Shown here: one piece after another, positions 17,921 through 26,570 of the stretch | How positions within the stretch are numbered: the first letter of the stretch is position 1 | How the letters are laid out: each line of letters starts with the position of its first letter | DNA from: Neorhizobium galegae | GTDB lineage: Bacteria; Pseudomonadota; Alphaproteobacteria; Rhizobiales; Rhizobiaceae | NCBI RefSeq assembly: GCF_017877055.1 | Contig: NZ_JAGIPG010000001.1 | Location: forward strand, 682,001 to 746,000 | Direction of reading: 5' to 3' | DNA: 64,000 bases | The notes under the pieces: model-generated | What the model was told of the DNA's origin: nothing | Databases searched by the model: none | What the model saw: the letters and a program-made list of their open reading frames with translations, nothing else | Translations under genes and position numbers: made by a program

Positions 17921-18652
17921 TCAGAGGGTCTCGTCGAACAGCGTCAGCAGGCGCTTGAAGTGGCGCTCGGAACCGTCCTTGTCGTAGACGCTGTGGTCCG
18001 GCACGGTCCAGCCATGGCCCATGCCGACATAGTTCTCGACTGCATGATCGACGCCGCCGACGCGAAAGGCTTCGGCGAAGCGGGCCGACTGCTCCGGCGG
18101 AAAGCTGTTGTCGACGCCGGCAACGCCCACATAGACGCGCGCCTTGATCCTGTCGGCAAGCCTGTGCGGGCTGTCTTCCGCCTCGCTTGCGAGATTGCCG
18201 CCATGGAAGCTCGCCGCCGCCTTGATGCGTTCCGGATAGTGGGCCGCGGCGGTGATCGCGCGGGCGCCGCCCATGCAGTAACCGACCGTTCCGATGGCGC
18301 CGGTAACGCCTTCGGCCTCCAGCGCTTCGATGAAGGCGGCGCCGTCCTGTGCCGTCAGTGCCTGGGTTGCCGTCTGCATCATCGCCCTGATCCGGGTCTT
18401 GGAGGCTTCCTCGCTGAAGGCGGTCCGGGCGTTGAACGGACCATATTCGCCGGACCGGTAATAGAGGTCGGGAACGAGCACGGTATAGCCGGCATCGGCG
18501 ATGCGCTGGCCCATCCAGTAGAGCGCTTCGCGCGGACCGAAGGCATCCATGTAGAGGATGACGCCCTTGGTCGTCGCCGCGCCGTTTTCCGGCTTGATGA
18601 CGGCGGCTCTGGCCGCGCCGTCCCGGGTCTCGATTGCAATGTCGTGCTTCAT
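17921..18652 (-). CDS. dienelactone hydrolase family protein
   Basis: Cytoplasmic alpha/beta hydrolase of the DLH family, which opens lactones such as dienelactone in aromatic breakdown, though many members act on other esters. The nucleophile elbow is GYCMGG near residue 124, with the Cys nucleophile typical of the family; a catalytic Asp is likely near GVAGVDNSFPP and the His in GMGHGW near 220. Length 243 is normal. It has no pathway neighbours, so the substrate is unknown. Confidence 0.82.
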   Translation of the reverse strand: MKHDIAIETRDGAARAAVIKPENGAATTKGVILYMDAFGPREALYWMGQRIADAGYTVLVPDLYYRSGEYGPFNARTAFSEEASKTRIRAMMQTATQALTAQDGAAFIEALEAEGVTGAIGTVGYCMGGARAITAAAHYPERIKAAASFHGGNLASEAEDSPHRLADRIKARVYVGVAGVDNSFPPEQSARFAEAFRVGGVDHAVENYVGMGHGWTVPDHSVYDKDGSERHFKRLLTLFDETL

Positions 18653-18854
18653 GAAAATATCCCCAAGCTTTCCCGATCCGGCTGCCGGCGAGCTTATGTC
18701 AGGCGCTGCCGATACTTTTCAATAATCAATTCCATGACCTCGACCAATGACAGAATTGTGAGACCGGCCGCGGCGATTGCGGCTGGACCGGCCTTTCGCA
18801 TTGCCGCATGTTTTCGCCCGGGAATGAGCATGAACGCAGTTCTTTGGGATCAGC

Positions 18855-19700
18855 ATGATGCTACGGGCTCTCGCACTCGGTCTTTCCGGCCTCCTTCTGT
18901 CCGCTTTCGCCGCGTTCGCTCAGGATGGCCTGCCCATCAGCCAGTGCCAGGCGATTGCCCAGAAGCTGCCCGGTGTCACCTTCGCGAGCTTCAATCCCTC
19001 GGGCCTGCAGTTCGCTCAGGCGAACAAGGCCCTGACGATGGCCGAGCGGGAAGAAGTGAAGATCACCTTCGTCGGCCATTCCACCTATTTCATCGAGACG
19101 CCCAGCGGGATCGGCATCGCCACCGATTATAGCGGCGCCTATCGGCCGTCGCGCCTGCCGGACGTGGCAACGATGAACAAGGCGCATACCACCCATTTTA
19201 CGCTCAGCCCCGACCCCGGGATCAAGCATGTGCTGCACGGCTGGAGCGACATGCCCGGAGAAAAGGTCCAGCACAAGCTGATGGTCGGCGATGTCTATAT
19301 CCGCAACGTCATGTCGGACATCCGCAACTGGGGCGGCGGCATCGAGGAAAACGGCAATTCGATCTTCATCTTCGAGGTCGCGGGATTGTGCATCGGCCAT
19401 CTCGGCCACCTGCATTTCGAGCTGAACGAGGCCCAGTATACCGAGATCGGCCGCCTTGACATCCTGATGGTGCCGGTCGATGGCGGCCTGACGATGGGGG
19501 CGGACAGCATGAGCCGGGTGGTGCAGCGGCTGCGCTCGTCGCTGATCCTGCCGATGCATCGCTGGGGTCCTCCGCTCGACAACTTCATCGCCATGTTCGA
19601 CGCCAAGTTCGACATCGCCTATGCCAGGGAACCGACGATCCGGGTGTCGATGCGCAGCCTGCCGAAGAAGCCGACGATCCTGGTGCCGCAGGGGCTTTGA
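18855..19700 (+). CDS. exported MBL-fold (UlaG-like) protein with altered metal motif
   Basis: A 281-residue protein with a Sec signal peptide (residues 2-23, ending AAFAQ) and a metallo-beta-lactamase fold resembling UlaG: FVGHSTYFIETPSGIGIATD near 72-91 is the first strand pair. The canonical HxHxDH loop is replaced by THFTLSPD near 116, although later histidines (IGHLGHLHF and LPMHRWGP) are kept. It may bind metal differently or be non-catalytic. Start at TTG or ATG just before is possible; I keep ATG 18855. It stands alone between opposite-strand genes. Confidence 0.7.
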   Translation: MMLRALALGLSGLLLSAFAAFAQDGLPISQCQAIAQKLPGVTFASFNPSGLQFAQANKALTMAEREEVKITFVGHSTYFIETPSGIGIATDYSGAYRPSRLPDVATMNKAHTTHFTLSPDPGIKHVLHGWSDMPGEKVQHKLMVGDVYIRNVMSDIRNWGGGIEENGNSIFIFEVAGLCIGHLGHLHFELNEAQYTEIGRLDILMVPVDGGLTMGADSMSRVVQRLRSSLILPMHRWGPPLDNFIAMFDAKFDIAYAREPTIRVSMRSLPKKPTILVPQGL

Positions 19701-19721
19701 CCCCCGCGGCCTTTTGGACGG

Positions 19722-20234
19722 TTAGTGGAATTGCGGAAAGGCGAGGTGCTGCTTGACGCCGACGTCGGGCATCTTCTCGTCATGCAGATTGGCCTTGGCG
19801 ATCTCCCAGCCGAATTTCAGCGTGCTGTCGGTGGAGGCCCAGATTTCCGCATCATCGACCCGGAAGGCGAGCAGGGTCAGAAGCGGGTCTTCCTTGCCGC
19901 GCTCGTACCAGGCAGCCGTCACTGCGCTCCAGTATTCGTCGATCTTGGCGCGGTCGTTGCGGATTTCCAGCGCGCCGGACAGGCAGGCGTGGTAGTCGTG
20001 GTTCTTGCCGATCACCACGAAATGGGCACGGCTGCCGGCACGAATGGCGCGTACCAGATCCGTGTCGGCCTTGGTGAAGAACCAGATCGTGCTCGACTTC
20101 GGATCGGCATTCGGCGCCATGGGCTGGAAATGCATGTGCGAGCCTTCGATGCCAAGCATGCCGGCATGGATGTCGTTGATCTCGTCCCAGAGCTGGCGTT
20201 CGGGCGCTTCGCGGGCTTCGGTCAGGCTTGCCAT
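19722..20234 (-). CDS. pyridoxamine 5'-phosphate oxidase-like protein
   Basis: A 170-residue split-barrel flavin-binding protein of the general stress protein 26 type. Marks are GSHMHFQPM, the strand STIWFFTKADTDLV, and AHFVVIGKNHDYHACLSG, with the C-terminal WASTDSTLKFGWEI. I start it at ATG 20234, preceded by AAGGAG; the open frame further upstream lacks similarity. The role is probably redox or cofactor binding; it is not the PdxH enzyme. Single-gene unit. Confidence 0.8.
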   Translation of the reverse strand: MASLTEAREAPERQLWDEINDIHAGMLGIEGSHMHFQPMAPNADPKSSTIWFFTKADTDLVRAIRAGSRAHFVVIGKNHDYHACLSGALEIRNDRAKIDEYWSAVTAAWYERGKEDPLLTLLAFRVDDAEIWASTDSTLKFGWEIAKANLHDEKMPDVGVKQHLAFPQFH

Positions 20235-20417
20235 GGATTGTCTCCTTTGCTGTTCGTCTCGGTGAACAAACGGCAAGGCCTTGGCTTTGTTCCGAGTCTT
20301 GCCTCGGAGAGGCGGTATCGGGAAAAGCCTCGACTTAGCCAGGAAATGCCCTTGAACGGCTTCGGCTTCGAAATTATAAGGCGCCATTCCAGAACAAGTT
20401 AAAGTGTCAGGGGTGCC

Positions 20418-21164
20418 ATGGCTGGCCATTCACAGTTCAAAAACATCATGCACCGCAAGGGCAAGCAGGATTCGATCCGGTCGAAGATGTTTTCCAAGCT
20501 TGCGCGCGAAATCACCGTCGCCGCCAAGACGGGTCTGCCTGATCCGACCATGAACGCGGCATTGCGCCTGGCGATCCAGAACGCCAAGGCGCAGTCGATG
20601 CCCAAGGACAATATCGACCGGGCGATCAAGAAGGCTGTCGGCGCGGACGCGGAAAACTACGATTCCGTCCGTTACGAAGGTTACGGCCCCGGCGGCACCG
20701 CCGTCATCGTCGAGGCGCTGACCGACAACCGCAACCGCACGGCCTCCAACGTCCGCTCGATCTTCACCAAGGCGGGCGGCGTGCTTGGCGAAACCGGCTC
20801 GGTTTCCTTCTCCTTCGACCATGTGGGCGAAATCACCTACAAGGCGAGCGTCGGCGATGCCGACAAGGTGATGGAAGCGGCGATCGAGGCCGGCGCCGAC
20901 GACGTGACGACCGACGAGGAGGGCCACACGATCATCTGCGCTTTCGAAAGCCTCGGCGAAGTGTCGAAGGCGCTCGAAGCGACACTCGGCCAGGCCGAGA
21001 CGGTCAAGGTGATCTGGCGGCCGCAGAACACGATCGAAGTGGATGAAGAAAAGGCTCAGTCGCTGCTGAAGCTGATCGACAACCTGGAAGACGACGACGA
21101 TGTGCAGAGCGTCTATTCGAACTTCGAGGTTTCCGAAGAAGTCATGGCCAAGCTTTCGGCCTGA
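20418..21164 (+). CDS. yebC: YebC/PmpR family transcription or translation factor
   Basis: A 248-residue protein of the TACO1/YebC family, which acts as a DNA-binding regulator in some bacteria and helps ribosomes through proline stretches in others. It has the N-terminal signature [18 protein letters not shown] and [14 protein letters not shown] near 60, with the acidic groove-forming region [14 protein letters not shown] near 160. In many proteobacteria yebC lies just before ruvC; here an LLM oxidoreductase and a chemoreceptor, both on the other strand, intervene. Confidence 0.95.
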   Translation: MAGHSQFKNIMHRKGKQDSIRSKMFSKLAREITVAAKTGLPDPTMNAALRLAIQNAKAQSMPKDNIDRAIKKAVGADAENYDSVRYEGYGPGGTAVIVEALTDNRNRTASNVRSIFTKAGGVLGETGSVSFSFDHVGEITYKASVGDADKVMEAAIEAGADDVTTDEEGHTIICAFESLGEVSKALEATLGQAETVKVIWRPQNTIEVDEEKAQSLLKLIDNLEDDDDVQSVYSNFEVSEEVMAKLSA

Positions 21165-21190
21165 TCCGTTCTCGACCTCACGGCTTTACC

Positions 21191-21223
21191 GGGCGGGCTG
21201 GCATGACCAGCCCGCCTTTGTTT
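21191..21223 (+). terminator. intrinsic terminator of yebC
   Basis: GGGCGGGCTGG (21191-21201) pairs with CCAGCCCGCC (21207-21216), followed by TTTGTTT. It starts 27 bases past the yebC stop and touches the stop codon of the convergent oxidoreductase gene. Confidence 0.8.
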
Positions 21224-22224
21224 CAGGCTCGAACTTTTTCCATCATCGGCAACGTCGCGAACAATTCGACCGATCGCAGCCGGGCGTCGACATCGTGGAT
21301 CGGCATCGAGATGATCAGTTCGTCGGCGCCGGTTTCTCCCAGGAATTCCCTGAGCTTTGCCTCGACCGTCGCAACGGAGCCGACCGCTGCGTAACGCAGC
21401 GTGTGCTCGACATTCATCTTTTCCATGGGCGTCCAGAAACCTTCCATGCTGTCGACGGGCCTCGGGAAACGGGTGCGGACATTCTTGCGAAGGTTGACGA
21501 ACTGCTGCTGCGACGAGGTGAAGTGGCGCTCAGCCTCCGCATCGGTTTCCGCCGCGACGCCCATGACGCCGACCATCATGTAGGGCTTTTCGAGTTGGAG
21601 GGACGGCTGGAAACGGTCGCGGTAGATCGAGATCGCTTCCATCAGCATGTCAGGCGCGAAATGCGAGGCAAACGCGTAGGGCAGGCCAAGGGCGGCCGCG
21701 AGATGGGCGCTGTAGACGCTCGATCCGAGCAGCCAGATCGGCACATGCGAATCCATGCCTGGGGTGGCGAGCAGGCCCTGGTCCTTTTCGGGCGTGCCGA
21801 GCAGGCGCTGCAGTTCGAGGATGTCATGCGGAAAACTCTCGGCGCCGGCATCGAGATTGCGGCGCAGCGCGCTTGCGGTGCGCATGTCGGTTCCCGGCGC
21901 CCGGCCGAGGCCGAGATCGACGCGGCCCGGCAGCAGCGCTTCCAGCGTGCCGAACTGTTCGGCGATGACGAGCGGCGAATGGTTGGGGAGCATGATGCCG
22001 CCGGAGCCGACGCGGATGGTCTTGGTGGCCGCGCCCACGTGGCCGATGACGATCGCAGTTGCGGCGCTGGCAATGCCCGGCATGCCGTGGTGTTCGGCGA
22101 GCCAGACGCGCTTGTAGCCCTGCTCCTCGGCCTTGATCGCCAGGCGGCGGGACTGGTCGAGCGCATCGCTGACGGAATAACCTTCACCGACGGGTGAAAG
22201 ATCGAGAATGGAAAACGGGATCAT
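21223..22224 (-). CDS. LLM-class flavin-dependent oxidoreductase
   Basis: Luciferase-like monooxygenase using FMNH2 or F420-type chemistry on an unknown substrate. It begins [14 protein letters not shown] and carries [13 protein letters not shown] near residue 42, [20 protein letters not shown] near 74-93 and [12 protein letters not shown] near 102, all typical of the MsnO8/YhbW-like subgroup. Length 333 is normal. Single-gene unit, convergent with yebC. Confidence 0.88.
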   Translation of the reverse strand: MIPFSILDLSPVGEGYSVSDALDQSRRLAIKAEEQGYKRVWLAEHHGMPGIASAATAIVIGHVGAATKTIRVGSGGIMLPNHSPLVIAEQFGTLEALLPGRVDLGLGRAPGTDMRTASALRRNLDAGAESFPHDILELQRLLGTPEKDQGLLATPGMDSHVPIWLLGSSVYSAHLAAALGLPYAFASHFAPDMLMEAISIYRDRFQPSLQLEKPYMMVGVMGVAAETDAEAERHFTSSQQQFVNLRKNVRTRFPRPVDSMEGFWTPMEKMNVEHTLRYAAVGSVATVEAKLREFLGETGADELIISMPIHDVDARLRSVELFATLPMMEKVRA

Positions 22225-22355
22225 CGGAACGTCCTGAAGGCGGAATAACTGACAGAGTGTTCCACTTATCTAGGCAGCCTTGTCCAGAAATACGACCCTG
22301 CGGCCAACGGAAAAAGAAACGCCGGAAGGGTCGTGGGCGTGCGGCCCCTCCGGCT

Positions 22356-23765
22356 TCACGATTTGACCAGGCGCAGGTGCGAGCCGGGTTTCGCGGGTTT
22401 GAGGCTTTCCGGTACCGTCACCCCTCCCGCATTGAGGATCGTGACGGGCGTCAATCGTCCTGCATGATGGTCGATCGCAGCGATATCGCGGTTCATGCGG
22501 CCGAGCCTTGCCGTCAGCGCATCCAGGGCGCCGATCTGGTCGCGGCTCGCCTTGGCAAGCGTCATCATCGTGGTTCTGGCGGCTGCGAGCGTTTCGATTT
22601 CCTCGCCGGAGCTCGCTGCGAGTGCCGCGACGTGACCGTGCAAGGCATCCGCGTAGATCGTCATCGCATCCAGTTCCAAGCCCGCCTTCTCCACAGACTT
22701 GCCGCCGAGTTCGGCCGCTTCCGCCGAGCTTCGGGACAGGCCGGAGATCTCCTTGGCAACCTCGGCGGCCCGCTCGGCAAGTCCGCGGATTTCCTCGGCC
22801 ACGGTCTTGAAGCCGGCCTCCTCACCGGGACGAGCCGCTTCAATGCCGGCGTTGAGGGCCAGCATATTGGCCTGGAAGGCAATCTCGCGGATTGTCGCTG
22901 TGGCGGGCTCGATCTTGAGCGATGCCTTTCGGATCGCCTCCATCGCCACCGTTGCGGCTTGCATCATCTCCTTCGGCGGACGCATGTCGAGCCGGGCGTT
23001 GCTGGCGATTTCGGCCGCGTGCCGGACCTGCATCCTTCGCTCCCCCTGCGTTTCGGCAAGCCTGCCGACATCCGCAGCTGTCCTGGCGATGGTTGCCGTC
23101 AGCCGGCGCCCGGCCTCGGCGGTTTTCGTCAGTTCGTCGCGAGCCTCGACGCAGTCCGTGTGAAGGCCGTGGGCGCAGCTGCCGATCATTCCGAGCACGT
23201 CTTCCAGGATCGTCAGGGCATGGTTGAAATCCGCACGCAGGCCCTCGTATCTCTCGGGGAACGGCATGTCGATCCGCACGGTCAGATCGCCAACCGCCAG
23301 GCGCCGCAGGCCGCCGTCCAGCGCCTCGACCACTGTCCTCAGCGCGCGTGCTTCCTCTCCGGCGGCCTCGAGATCGCGCAAGCGAGCTTGCGCCTCCTCC
23401 GCCTCCTGCCGCTCGCGCGCTTCTTCGTCCTTGACGAGCCGGGTGAGATGATTGCGGCAAAGCTGCTCCAGCGCCCTGTAGATCGAGCCGATTTCATCGG
23501 TGCGGGCCAGATGTTCACGCGGCACCGCGGTCCTGCCGGCGGCGACCTCCGAGACGGTTCCGGCGATGGTGCGCAACGGATTGATGAGGGCTCCGGCAAG
23601 GAAGATGGTGACGAGGGTCAGCGTTATCAGCGATGCGGCGATGCACGCCATCTCGAAAGACGTCAGCTCGCCGGCGGCGTAAAAGAGGAGGCCCGCGAGA
23701 ATCCCATTCTGCGCCAGCACAAGCCCGATCACCTTGACGGATAGGGAATGATGTCTGCCTGTCAT
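22356..23765 (-). CDS. methyl-accepting chemotaxis protein, atypical signalling tip
   Basis: Chemoreceptor with two membrane segments at about residues 10-30 and 38-58 separated by almost no periplasmic loop, then one or two HAMP-like regions (to about 210) and a helical signalling domain (about 215-430). It probably senses a cytosolic or membrane signal. The kinase-control tip reads IAFQANMLALNAGIEAARPGEE followed by AGFKTVAEEIRGLAERA, whereas most receptors have EAARAGE..GKGFAVVA; this copy is one residue shorter there. ATG 23765 has AGGAGG upstream and gives 469 residues; the frame extends upstream without support. Confidence 0.85.
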   Translation of the reverse strand: MTGRHHSLSVKVIGLVLAQNGILAGLLFYAAGELTSFEMACIAASLITLTLVTIFLAGALINPLRTIAGTVSEVAAGRTAVPREHLARTDEIGSIYRALEQLCRNHLTRLVKDEEARERQEAEEAQARLRDLEAAGEEARALRTVVEALDGGLRRLAVGDLTVRIDMPFPERYEGLRADFNHALTILEDVLGMIGSCAHGLHTDCVEARDELTKTAEAGRRLTATIARTAADVGRLAETQGERRMQVRHAAEIASNARLDMRPPKEMMQAATVAMEAIRKASLKIEPATATIREIAFQANMLALNAGIEAARPGEEAGFKTVAEEIRGLAERAAEVAKEISGLSRSSAEAAELGGKSVEKAGLELDAMTIYADALHGHVAALAASSGEEIETLAAARTTMMTLAKASRDQIGALDALTARLGRMNRDIAAIDHHAGRLTPVTILNAGGVTVPESLKPAKPGSHLRLVKS

Positions 23766-23950
23766 GGCTGCCTCCTCACATTGCGTCCAAGCCGCGATTT
23801 GCAACGCGCGAGGCGCAGGGGCGTTGCCGACCGGCGACCCGAAAGGGGGCAAACCTTCCCGACATGGTTACCGGAGGGTAAACGGCCCTCCAGTCTCGTT
23901 TTCGGTTTGTTCACATTCTCATGGCACTGGTTACGGCATCAGGATAGGGT

Positions 23951-24466
23951 ATGGGCATGACAGGCACGATTCGCATCATCGGCATCGACCCAGGGCTTCG
24001 GCGTACCGGCTGGGGTATCATCGAGACGCTCGGCAACAGTCTGCGCTTCGTCGCCTCGGGCACCGTGACTTCCGACGGCGACATGGACCTCGCCTCCCGC
24101 CTCTGCCAGCTGCATGACGGGCTCGCGGAAGTGGTGCATGCCTACCAACCGGACGAGGCGGCCGTCGAACAGACCTTCGTCAACAAGGACGCCGTCGCCA
24201 CGCTAAAGCTCGGCCAGGCGAGAGGCGTCGTCATGCTGGTGCCGGCACGAGCCGGGCTGCCGGTTGCCGAATACGCGCCGAACGCCGTCAAGAAATCGGT
24301 GATCGGGGTCGGCCACGGCGAAAAGCAGCAGATTCACATGATGCTGAAGATCCTGATGCCGAAGGCGGAGTTCAAGGGCAATGACGCCGCCGACGCGCTG
24401 GCGATCGCCATCTGCCACGCCCATAACCGGGGCGGCCACCGCATGCGCGCAGCACTCGCAGGATAG
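23951..24466 (+). CDS. ruvC: Holliday junction resolvase RuvC
   Basis: Dimeric endonuclease that cuts Holliday junctions with RuvAB. The acidic catalytic set is present: Asp in [12 protein letters not shown] (residue ~12), Glu in [12 protein letters not shown] (~72), and Asp pair in [16 protein letters not shown] near the C-terminus. Length 171 is normal. An internal ATG two codons on is an alternative start. ruvA would normally follow directly; here a toxin-antitoxin pair intervenes. Confidence 0.97.
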   Translation: MGMTGTIRIIGIDPGLRRTGWGIIETLGNSLRFVASGTVTSDGDMDLASRLCQLHDGLAEVVHAYQPDEAAVEQTFVNKDAVATLKLGQARGVVMLVPARAGLPVAEYAPNAVKKSVIGVGHGEKQQIHMMLKILMPKAEFKGNDAADALAIAICHAHNRGGHRMRAALAG

Positions 24467-24473
24467 TTTGTTC

Positions 24474-24519
24474 TTGACTTGTTCTGGTCGGACGGATAAG
24501 TAATACCTCAGAGGTATTA
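24474..24519 (+). promoter_or_regulatory. promoter and palindromic operator of the first AbrB-PIN pair
   Basis: TTGACT at 24474-24479 and TAAGTA at 24497-24502 are 17 bases apart, a good sigma-70 promoter beginning 8 bases after the ruvC stop. Overlapping the -10 box is a perfect palindrome, TAATACCTC-A-GAGGTATTA (24501-24519). Its right arm contains GAGG, the ribosome binding site for ATG 24522. An antitoxin bound there would block transcription, as expected for autoregulation. Confidence 0.7.
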
Positions 24520-24521
24520 CC

Positions 24522-24770
24522 ATGCGCGTCACCGAAAAAGGCCAGGTTACGATCCCGAAAAATGTCCGCTCCAATCTGGGGATTGAGCCGGGCAGCGAGG
24601 TGGAATTTGTTCTTCGCGAGGGTGAAGCCGTGCTTCGCCGTGTTGAGCCGTCTCGCGAGGAAGCGGAACGCAATGTTCGCGTGCTCATGGATCATCTCAG
24701 GCGGCATCAGGGGTCCATGTCTCTCGGTGATATGAGCGGCGAGGAATTTTATCGTCTTCTGAGGGACTGA
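24522..24770 (+). CDS. AbrB/MazE-fold antitoxin (VapB type)
   Basis: An 82-residue antitoxin. Residues 1-45 form a swapped-hairpin AbrB DNA-binding domain (VTEKGQVTIPKNVRSNLGIEPG), and the C-terminal part (about 48-82, ending GEEFYRLLRD) is the acidic toxin-binding tail. It starts inside its own operator and ends four bases before the PIN toxin gene, the normal antitoxin-first order. By family it should neutralise the toxin and repress the promoter. Confidence 0.87.
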   Translation: MRVTEKGQVTIPKNVRSNLGIEPGSEVEFVLREGEAVLRRVEPSREEAERNVRVLMDHLRRHQGSMSLGDMSGEEFYRLLRD

Positions 24771-24774
24771 TCGC

Positions 24775-25188
24775 ATGGCGACCCTTGTCGATACCAATGT
24801 CCTGATCGACGTGTTCCACACGCGGAGCGCCTTCACCGAATGGTCAACCGAACAATTGGCGGTTGCCCAGACAAACGGGCCGCTGCTGATCAATCCGTTG
24901 ATTTATGCGGAAATGGCTGCCGGTTACGCGACGAGCGAAGCGCTGGAATCGGCACTTGCGCCCAGTCTTTTCCGGCGGGAGGATCTTCCTTGGGAAGCGG
25001 CCTACGCGGCGGGCCACGCTTTTTTGCAATACCGCCGACTGGGCGGGGATAAACGTTCGCCGCTTCCCGATTTCTACATTGGTGCCCATGCGATGGTCAA
25101 AGGCTACAGGCTGCTCAGCCGGGATGTCGCAAGGTACCGGACCTATTTTCCCTTGATTTCCATCATCTCCCCCGAAACCCATCCCTGA
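24775..25188 (+). CDS. PIN-domain toxin (VapC type)
   Basis: A 137-residue PIN-fold ribonuclease toxin, by family acting on tRNA or rRNA. The acidic active site is complete: Asp in VDTNVLIDVF (residue ~6), Glu in YAEMAAGY (~44), Asp in LPDFYIGAHA (~100) and Asp in SRDVARYR (~119). It is paired with the AbrB antitoxin upstream. It ends 12 bases before ruvA, which has no good ribosome binding site of its own, so ruvA translation may depend on reading through this gene. Confidence 0.87.
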   Translation: MATLVDTNVLIDVFHTRSAFTEWSTEQLAVAQTNGPLLINPLIYAEMAAGYATSEALESALAPSLFRREDLPWEAAYAAGHAFLQYRRLGGDKRSPLPDFYIGAHAMVKGYRLLSRDVARYRTYFPLISIISPETHP

Positions 25189-25200
25189 CGGACATCCTTC

Positions 25201-25818
25201 ATGATCGGCAAGCTCAAAGGCACTATCGACGAAATGGGCGACGACTATGTGCTCGTCGATGTCCATGGCGTCTGTTACGAGGTGTTCTGTTCGTCGCGCA
25301 CGCTGTCGAAGATGGGGTCAGCGGGCGAAGCGGTGGTGCTGTTCATCGAGACCTATGTGCGCGAGGACCAGTTCAAGCTTTTCGGCTTCCTGACGGCCCT
25401 GGAGCGAGAATGGTTCAACCTGCTGCAAAGCGTGCAGGGCGTCGGCGCCAAGGTGGCGCTCGCCGTGCTCTCCACCCTGACGCCGTCCGAGCTCGCCAAT
25501 GCGATTGCGCTGCAGGACAAGACGACAGTTTCGCGCGCGCCCGGCGTCGGGCCGAAGGTCGCGGTGCGTATCGTCACCGAACTCAAGAACAAGGTACCCG
25601 CCTTCGCTGGCGAAGCCTCCGTCAATATCGGCCTCAAGCAGGAGCTCGGCGAGGGCGTGGCGGCCGCACCGGTCGCCGACGCGGTCTCGGCGCTCACCAA
25701 TCTCGGCTATTCGCGCGACCAGGCCGCGAACGCGGTTGCGGCAGCGCTCAAAAACGGCGGCGAGGGGGGCGACAGCGCCAAGCTCATCCGGCTGGGGTTG
25801 AAGGAACTGGCACGGTGA
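25201..25818 (+). CDS. ruvA: Holliday junction branch-migration protein RuvA
   Basis: Binds four-way junctions as a tetramer and loads RuvB. It begins [10 protein letters not shown], with the acidic pin region, two helix-hairpin-helix motifs ([13 protein letters not shown] near 80 and [15 protein letters not shown] near 115) and the C-terminal RuvB-binding domain ([16 protein letters not shown]). Length 205 is normal. It is flanked on both sides by PIN toxin-antitoxin pairs. Confidence 0.97.
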   Translation: MIGKLKGTIDEMGDDYVLVDVHGVCYEVFCSSRTLSKMGSAGEAVVLFIETYVREDQFKLFGFLTALEREWFNLLQSVQGVGAKVALAVLSTLTPSELANAIALQDKTTVSRAPGVGPKVAVRIVTELKNKVPAFAGEASVNIGLKQELGEGVAAAPVADAVSALTNLGYSRDQAANAVAAALKNGGEGGDSAKLIRLGLKELAR

Positions 25819-25832
25819 TTTGCTGATCTGTC

Positions 25833-25852
25833 GGAAGTTTGATAAAATTTCC
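25833..25852. promoter_or_regulatory. candidate operator of the second AbrB-PIN pair
   Basis: GGAAGTTT (25833-25840) and AAAATTTCC (25844-25852) form an imperfect inverted repeat in the 66-base ruvA to antitoxin gap. TGTCGGAA also occurs twice there as a direct repeat, near 25829 and 25868. These are plausible antitoxin binding sites; the promoter boxes are not clear. Confidence 0.35.
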
Positions 25853-25884
25853 TTCGAATGGCAATTTGTCGGAACAGGTGATGT

Positions 25885-26169
25885 ATGTGGTGGGAAGTTA
25901 CGCTTTCGCCGAAGGGCCAGGTGACCATTCCGAAGGAGATGCGCGAAGCTCTCAACCTTCAGCCGGGAGACCGTATGATTTACTCACTGGTCAATGGAGA
26001 GGTAGTCATCACGCCTAAGAACGTCAACTTCAACGACCTCGCGGGGCTCCTTGGAAAACCGCCGAAAGGGAGGGCGACGCTCGATGAGATCGATGCCGCC
26101 GTGCTGGAAGCCGGCGGCGCGAATGCGGTCGATACGCAGGATGATAAAGAAGCGGATGCGGCCGCATGA
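25885..26169 (+). CDS. second AbrB-fold antitoxin (VapB type)
   Basis: A 94-residue antitoxin with an N-terminal AbrB hairpin (LSPKGQVTIPKEMREALNLQ) and an alanine/aspartate-rich acidic tail, residues about 55-94. It differs clearly from the antitoxin at 24522, so the two pairs are not a recent duplication. Its stop overlaps the toxin start by four bases (ATGA). It lies between ruvA and ruvB. Confidence 0.83.
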   Translation: MWWEVTLSPKGQVTIPKEMREALNLQPGDRMIYSLVNGEVVITPKNVNFNDLAGLLGKPPKGRATLDEIDAAVLEAGGANAVDTQDDKEADAAA

Positions 26170-26570
26170 CCGTTTTTGGGCTCGACACGAATGTCGTTCT
26201 GCGGCTTTTCATCGATGACGACCCGTCGCAGCGGGCAGCAGCGCTTAAATTTGGGGAAGGCCTTGGAAGAGGTTATTCCGCTTTTATCACCCTGATTGGT
26301 CTGCTTGAGCTTGATTGGGCCCTCAGGTCACAATACGGATTCAGCAGGAAGCACGTGACACTTGCCATCGACAGGCTGCTTCACACGAGAGGGCTTATGG
26401 TCGAGAACCATACGCTTGTCGTAAAGGCGCTTCGACTTGTCGAGGCCAACAATGCAGACTTTGCCGATGCCGTCATCGCCTGCCGCTCGTTGGAGGAAGG
26501 CTGTGAATCGACAAAGACCTTCGATCAAAAGGCTGCACGCAAGGTGCCCGGAATGGAACTTCTCGCATGA
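26166..26570 (+). CDS. second PIN-domain toxin (VapC type)
   Basis: A 134-residue PIN ribonuclease with all four acidic positions: [12 protein letters not shown] (Asp ~6), [11 protein letters not shown] (Glu ~43), [10 protein letters not shown] (Asp ~99 and ~102) and TFDQKAA (Asp ~119). Together with the antitoxin it forms a full pair. Its last codons overlap the ruvB start (ATGA at 26567-26570), coupling toxin and ruvB translation. Family activity is RNA cleavage; its target cannot be seen. Confidence 0.87.
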   Translation: MTVFGLDTNVVLRLFIDDDPSQRAAALKFGEGLGRGYSAFITLIGLLELDWALRSQYGFSRKHVTLAIDRLLHTRGLMVENHTLVVKALRLVEANNADFADAVIACRSLEEGCESTKTFDQKAARKVPGMELLA

